NCBI GenBank assembly: GCA_004299705.1
Contig: SCQS01000008.1
Span: forward strand, 62,001-126,000
Direction of reading: 5' to 3'
DNA from: Rhodanobacteraceae bacterium
Lineage (GTDB): Bacteria; Pseudomonadota; Gammaproteobacteria; Xanthomonadales; Rhodanobacteraceae
DNA: 64,000 nt
A program made the translations under genes and the position numbers. Below the pieces are notes generated by a model. The model worked only from the letters and a program-made list of their open reading frames with translations, searched no databases and was not told the origin of the DNA. Below, one piece after another: positions 63,999 through 64,000 of this stretch (position 1 is the first letter of the stretch; every line of letters starts with the position of its first letter).

Positions 63999-64000
63999 AC

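Noticed and set aside
63644-64000. 118-residue minus-strand frame at the right edge
   Set aside because: It is a Trp/Arg/Pro-rich shadow; the neighbouring frame gives the ImmA/IrrE-like tail that overlaps the PIN start.

Overview
The window is chromosomal DNA of a high-GC gammaproteobacterium, most likely from the Xanthomonadales/Lysobacterales (Rhodanobacter/Dyella-like). This is inferred from the gene order lepA-lepB-DUF4845-rnc-era-recO, the rsmD-coaD block divergent from ftsY, the mutY-yggX pair, single-chain gcvP behind a glycine riboswitch, many exported S9 peptidases, and abundant REP/MITE-like palindromes. The order assignment rests on gene content and style, not on a marker gene.

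Layout. Positions 1-8.3 kb: LysR tail, MBL hydrolase, rlmD, degV, a ydbH-ydbL envelope pair, a response regulator-Hpt protein and recO. 8.5-16 kb: era, rnc, DUF4845, lepB, lepA, a lipoprotein, coaD and rsmD, all on the minus strand. 16-20 kb: ftsY, an AsmA-like protein, mutY and yggX on the plus strand. 20-28 kb: redox and metabolic genes (di-iron hydroxylase, multicopper oxidase, cysteine-synthase-like enzyme, GST, AhpD-like protein, catalase-like protein), tRNA-Phe and an alkyltransferase-like protein. 28-32.7 kb: rlmB, rnr and an exported peroxiredoxin. 32.8-37.3 kb: tRNA-Leu(CAG) followed by an accessory block with a DUF4160/DUF2442-HTH pair and an unusual restriction-modification locus, a PD-(D/E)XK nuclease-methylase fusion plus an S subunit, with no separate HsdR. 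37.5-51 kb: surface and export genes, including a Czc/Cus-type CBA efflux operon, two S9 peptidases and a sialidase-like lipoprotein. 51.5-59 kb: glycine riboswitch-gcvP, sirtuin, SDR, AbrB-Doc toxin-antitoxin, and a glutathione reductase-type enzyme. 60.4-64 kb: a second accessory block with a HigBA module (toxin frameshifted), a RelBE-like module, an RDD protein, remnants of a large restriction-modification system, and a DUF4411 PIN/ImmA-IrrE-like pair running off the edge.

The window is unusually rich in short palindromic or dispersed repeats. At least seven families are visible. Copies sit in most junctions of the lepA-recO cluster, between the glycine riboswitch and gcvP, and are read into the coding sequences of gcvP, mutY and the sirtuin. 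The most interesting single signal is a run of eight T at the junction of the nuclease-methylase and S genes. It places the S frame at -1, so slippage could make a single-chain restriction enzyme.

All calls rest on reading the sequence and translations. No database search was run.
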